A stretch of DNA of 64,000 nucleotides, taken from the NCBI RefSeq assembly GCF_029867415.1, contig NC_081182.1:43387462-43451461 (forward strand), in the 5' to 3' direction. The position numbers and the translations under genes are program-made. Source of the DNA: Vicia villosa (Eukaryota; Streptophyta; Magnoliopsida; Fabales; Fabaceae). Under the pieces are notes generated by a model. It saw only the letters and a program-made list of their open reading frames with translations. It did not search any database and was not told where the DNA came from. Position 1 is the first letter of the stretch. Each line of letters starts with the position of its first letter. Shown here piece by piece: positions 60,985 through 64,000 of this stretch.

Positions 60985-62460
60985 TGAAACAAAATAAAAC
61001 ACATAATTAGCTTTAGTCATATTCACCTAACTCTAAGCACTTCTTTTGACTTCTCATTGGATGCATGTCTCATGCATCATTAGATTATTTTATAATGAGC
61101 TTAAGCATTTAGAAATGATTCTTAGACAAATAGACACACCTTACCTTATTGTATTCTTTCTCTATTATTGTTCTGCCTTTGGCTAACTAATGATCACCCA
61201 AAGTTAATGACAATATTTCTAGCTCCATTTTCTACTATGCATGTGATCGAGAATTTCAAGTTTCACAAATATCATACTTTATGGTGATTAAGTAGTACTT
61301 TTTTAATAGTAATGAAATGTTGTTCCATTTTTTAGCATATAAAATGTATTTATAATATCAAACTTCTCTTCATAATTCATCTAAATTTTAATAGCTAGCA
61401 AACTAACTAACATTTGCCAAGAAAGGTGCATCTGGTTCATTGCAATTTGCAAAGAACAAAAGCAATACTAGGAGACAATAATTTACTAAAATGACAAAAA
61501 AACCATGAACTGATATTGTCTAACAGTGACATGAACATCTATATGACATGTTTCAAAACCAAACTATAAGTTATACCAACCAAAGTATAAGGAAAGACAG
61601 TCACAACTTTAGTATCTTAATCAAGAAAGAAAAAGACAGGCCTACAAGGCTAAGGTAGTGCATGTCATATGGGCACTATGATTTTCAACATCATCATAAA
61701 CACCACTGGCTTCATATTTATCATACAAAAATAAAAATTAAGTATAACAGCAGAAACAACAAATCATGTAAATTTCAAGACAACATTATCTTACTTCAAT
61801 CTTCAATACAATACTTGTCCATAAATTTATTTGATTTGTACCTGGGAAAAGATTATAAATATGATTAGCTTAGGAATTACAATTTCAACATAAGTCTCCA
61901 ACTGAAAAGGAACAGAACAACAATATATATGAGACAAAAATATATATATTTAGATATTTTGAATACTATATAGTACAAGTCACGTGGTTTCTGTGTTTTA
62001 CTATACCACATGAAAGCCTTTGTAAAATAAACCAAAACCACACGTCGACTAACAATTATAAGTGGTCCTCGCAATCTTTTTTTTTCGCTTCCAAAAATCT
62101 TACCACCATTTTTAAATCAACCTTTCGGTCACTTAAATTGTCGGTAACAAAATACTGAGACTACATTTGAACTCCACAGAACACCCTCATGCATTACATC
62201 TTCAGTAGGATGCTAAAACTTTTTTCAACAAAAACTTATGAAAAATATTCAGAACTGAAATGTATAAATAAAATGATACAAAACTAACATATTGAAAATA
62301 TAAGTTGAGCACATGATGGATTGTGTGCAAACTTCATAACAGAAGCGTGATCAGCACAAAATTCAGGACCTTCTCCCTTCATCCCCATTCTCCCCTCGCC
62401 TTCCTAAGATAAATAGAGCAACTCATGTATACCACCAAGAAATCTAAGGACACCAACCTA
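60985..62460. other. Non-coding spacer in the probable Pack-CACTA
   Basis: No exon recognised. Could include intron, promoter or transposon filler sequence. Confidence 0.45.
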
Positions 62461-62564
62461 CTATTGTTTCTTGAGAGGCTGGGAAGATTGCTGAGCATCT
62501 CCTATAGACTGGTTTATACTAGCTTTGGCCTCGGCGAGAAATTTAGGATCAGGCTCATGTTTAT
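62461..62564 (-). pseudogene. Terminal exon of an unidentified gene
   Basis: After an AG acceptor at 62565-62566 the frame reads KHEPDPKFLAEAKASINQSI, GDAQQSSQPLKKQ, then TAG. It is clean, with good codon quality and an ordinary C-terminus, but I do not recognise the family. It lies between the ECA3-like exon 1 and the BLISTER-like exon 1 on the same strand. Confidence 0.5.
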
Positions 62565-62790
62565 CTCATGTGTCGAATTTCACATGATTGTTAAACAGCA
62601 TGAAAAAGCTCTACCATTAATTTGAATGCAAAAACATCTAATTTCACATTCCAAGCATGTAGTGAGTTAGGATATCCATATTCTAATATTAAAATCAACA
62701 AATATTTGCATCTAGATTCGTTTCTGAAGTTACAATAAGATTTGATGGATTGAGAACCAGTGAAAAGTTATATAAGCAATGGGAATTTAC

Positions 62791-62823
62791 CTCGGGAATA
62801 GATCTAGCAAAGGCGTCGTCCAT
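62791..62823 (-). pseudogene. ECA3-like Ca2+-ATPase first exon
   Basis: ATG at 62823; MDDAFARSIPE followed by a GTAAAT donor. The eleven residues and the following splice site match the start of plant ER/Golgi-type Ca2+-ATPases of the ECA3 class. No later ECA3 exon is seen, so only the first exon was captured or retained. The match is short. Confidence 0.55.
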
Positions 62824-64000
62824 GTATGGAAAATTGGATGGGAGACAAGAGCCTTAGAAACTAGGCTTTTTGTTATTAGAATTTTCAAATGGAATGAGAG
62901 AAAAAATGTGTGGGTATCATGCCTAATTTTTTCATCTATTTTCAATATTGGTGGCTTTGAATGTTCCTCTGACACCTACTACTGATGTGGGATTGCACAG
63001 ATTTTATAATAACGCAATGTCGTTTTGAGCCTATTTCATCCCAGTTGTTTTCGGATTTCTAGGGCTCAATGCCAGTTAACACAACTTGACACTTGCTATA
63101 TTGATAGCACGTAGTAGAAGACCCCCTCCTTGTAAAAATAGTAGGGCATTAGATTAAACTTCAATGTAAAACAAATTTAAAATTCATTTCATATACTAAT
63201 TTCTAAACCTCCTCTTTCCAAAATATACAGTTTCTTCATAAATCTAAAAGCTAGTGCAAACGGATGAGGCAAGGGAATTTGAAAAATGCAATAGGAATCT
63301 AGCATAATCTCAAGTCGAATCATACAATGGGAATCTAAAGAAAACACTAGCTGCAATCAAGTTATGATGTTTCTACGAGCCTTTTTTTGTATGGAACACA
63401 AACTACATTCAACTTGACTAGACCACAATAAACAAGAAATTTTATAAAACTGAGACATTTCATATTTCTCTCAATAATAGCTTTCCTCCGGTTCAATAAA
63501 TATATAAGGGGTCTATGAAGCACGGACATCGCAAAAACGACAGCAACACTGACATGTTGACACCCATAAAAATTTGAAAAATGAATAAATTAAATGTAAT
63601 CACAAATGTCGGAGACAATTTCCGAAACTAACCCAAACATACCTTCTTTCAGAGGTGTCGGTTTTACAAAGTAAGGAATCAATTAAACCATTTCTTTTTC
63701 TAACATTCTATTGCAAGAATTACTACTTCAAATTGAACATCAAAATTCGAAGATAGATTCATTCATAACAAGCAGTCTAAAGGTTCACAAATCAATACAC
63801 CAAATTCAAAAATATCAAACAGTACAGAGTCAGTGATTGATGAAAAATCTCAAATCATATCAAATGGAAAACTAATTTGACTCAATTTATGCAACAATAG
63901 CAAAATTCATGAACAAATGGAAATTTGTAAATCATATCTACAGAAACATAGCGAAGAGATTCTACCTCTAACGATGAGCAGCTTGGCTAACTGGCTCGCC
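62824..64000. other. Upstream/spacer sequence to window end
   Basis: May include the captured leader of the ECA3-like exon. The last ~30 bases (plus: ATGAGCAGCTTGGCTAACTG) look GC-richer and could be coding on either strand, but are too short to assign. Confidence 0.35.

Larger units (their letters stand above)
58288..64000. mobile_element. Probable Pack-CACTA, right end outside the window
   Basis: Begins CACTAGTACAAAAATG, a CACTA terminus, followed by a fan of subterminal repeats (58300-58900). From 59.3 kb on, exon fragments of at least three unrelated genes lie on the minus strand in separated blocks, all with intron edges. I found no right terminus before 64000. The left end and subterminal array are seen; that all the fragments belong to this element is inference. 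Confidence 0.55.

Noticed and set aside
60795..61010. Overlapping frames on both strands at the BLISTER-like exon 1
   Set aside because: Only the minus-strand frame from 60984 has a start, splice donor and continuation into the next exon; the others are shadows.
63960..64000. Coding exon at the window edge (plus MSSLANW... or minus ASQLAKLLIVR)
   Set aside because: Too short and truncated; neither strand could be preferred.

Overview
The window is nuclear plant DNA, AT-rich and dominated by transposable elements. The contents point to a legume, possibly the Ogre-rich Fabeae or a close relative; that assignment rests on repeat types and is an inference. There is one apparently intact cellular gene, a class III secretory peroxidase of three exons on the minus strand (13673-14849). 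Almost everything else is mobile DNA, much of it nested, plus gene fragments carried by transposons.

Layout. 1-5.9 kb: a SINE, then a 4.28-kb Helitron-like element (1071-5354, minus) carrying an AT-rich satellite with a ~362-bp higher-order period. The satellite was hit by a 5'-truncated LINE (TSD 13 bp), which was itself hit by a decayed hAT element (TSD 8 bp). 6.5-9.3 kb: a copia LTR and gag remnant abuts the ghost of a second peroxidase copy. 9.4-10.2 kb: a LINE 3' end. 12.5-13.4 kb: a tandem duplication around (TA)n tracts. 13.6-15.0 kb: the peroxidase gene. 16.8-22.3 kb: a long Ty3/gypsy LTR-like segment containing a complete Cassandra TRIM with 5S-rRNA-derived LTRs. 22.5-27.3 kb: nested MITEs and hAT remnants. 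28.7-31.5 kb: a 5'-truncated LINE on the minus strand.

31.95-33.88 kb: a Mutator-like element with a perfect 9-bp TSD carrying two gene fragments, an NLR coiled-coil N-terminus and a kinesin with a calponin-homology domain (a Pack-MULE). 34.6-35.3 kb: an inverted-repeat element filled with about ten small hairpins. 37.8-41.0 kb: a GC-rich transposon with a plant mobile domain (PMD) pseudogene. 42-47 kb: fragments of a SIRE-like copia element interrupted by CACTA elements. 47-50.4 kb and 53.5-55.9 kb: two decayed copia elements on the minus strand.

57.7-58.3 kb: a tandem TRIM array. From 58.29 kb to the window end: a CACTA left end with a fan of subterminal repeats, followed by collinear minus-strand exons resembling BLISTER (at least four exons), ribokinase, an ECA3-type Ca2+-ATPase first exon and one unidentified terminal exon. 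I read this as a probable Pack-CACTA whose right end lies outside the window.

No rRNA, functional tRNA or CRISPR locus is supported. Element boundaries come from reading inverted repeats and target duplications by eye. Protein family calls come from motif recognition without any database search.
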